From positions 1-55,252 of the forward strand of contig CACYNF010000005.1 of the NCBI GenBank assembly GCA_902775595.1: a stretch of DNA of 55,252 nucleotides. Direction: 5' to 3'. Source of the stretch: an uncultured bacterium (GTDB lineage Bacteria > Verrucomicrobiota > Kiritimatiellia > RFP12 > UBA1067). The notes beneath the pieces were generated by a model. The model had not been told where the DNA came from and made no database searches. It saw only the letters and a program-made list of their open reading frames with translations. The translations under genes and the position numbers were made by a program. Of this stretch, positions 55,235-55,252 are shown piece after piece; the first letter of the stretch is position 1, and each line of letters begins with the position of its first letter.

Positions 55235-55252
55235 ATGCGTAAAATGGAGGCA

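Overview
The window looks like a chromosomal segment of an uncultured, GC-rich member of the PVC group, most likely Verrucomicrobiota/Kiritimatiellota from a gut or similar anaerobic habitat. This is inference. It rests on (i) a five-gene cluster with the order and signature features of the Akkermansia Amuc_1102-1101-1100-1099-1098 type IV pilus-like locus, (ii) giant secreted proteins with Ca-binding 'DxDGDGxPDxWE' repeats, LamG/ConA folds, DUF2341 and a lamin-tail domain, and (iii) an acetate kinase/phosphotransacetylase pair. Every gene except the fragment at the left edge is on the minus strand.

Layout, left to right. 1-2.3 kb: a methyltransferase-like gene (+) and a tricorn-like beta-propeller gene (-) are both cut off at one junction near 720-737. 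2.3-5.1 kb: a C39-like peptidase lipoprotein and an RNase R-family exonuclease without N-terminal cold-shock domains. 5.3 kb: tRNA-Ser(UGA). 5.5-11.9 kb: recA, uvrA, rho and coaE. uvrA carries four in-frame short-repeat insertions; coaE carries one and seems to start at CTG. 11.9-20.1 kb: the PilQ-like secretin, Amuc_1099-like, Amuc_1100-like, PilM-PilN fusion and Amuc_1102-like genes, joined by 4-nt ATGA overlaps. 20.2-23.5 kb: kdsD, pta, ackA. 23.5-47.2 kb: two consecutive modules, each a small coiled-coil lipoprotein gene followed by a giant secreted-protein gene (3385 and 4267 aa), behind one clear sigma70-type promoter.

47.4-55.25 kb is an accessory region crowded with repeats. It holds a REP-associated tyrosine transposase (RAYT) beside a tandem array of 44-bp REP-containing units and between two 170-bp direct repeats. 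It also holds an orphaned HigA-like antitoxin whose toxin has lost its 5' half, and a 163-bp element with 31-bp imperfect terminal inverted repeats around three perfect hairpins. The remaining genes are a secreted beta-helix-like protein, a DUF234-type AAA ATPase with a C-terminal remnant of a second copy, and an intact HI1419/HI1420-type toxin-antitoxin pair. Four near-identical intrinsic terminators end the transcription units here.

The most interesting theme is the REP/RAYT system. Palindromes of the same design as those around the transposase (GGTAGGG, variable stem, TCC, matching stem) lie inside the uvrA reading frame, with stems that differ in sequence but keep pairing. Other points are predicted leaderless transcripts (-10 box 6-7 nt before the start codon) for three genes, the duplicated lipoprotein/giant-protein module, and the triple-hairpin element. 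Gene names come from motifs and synteny read by eye; no database search was possible.
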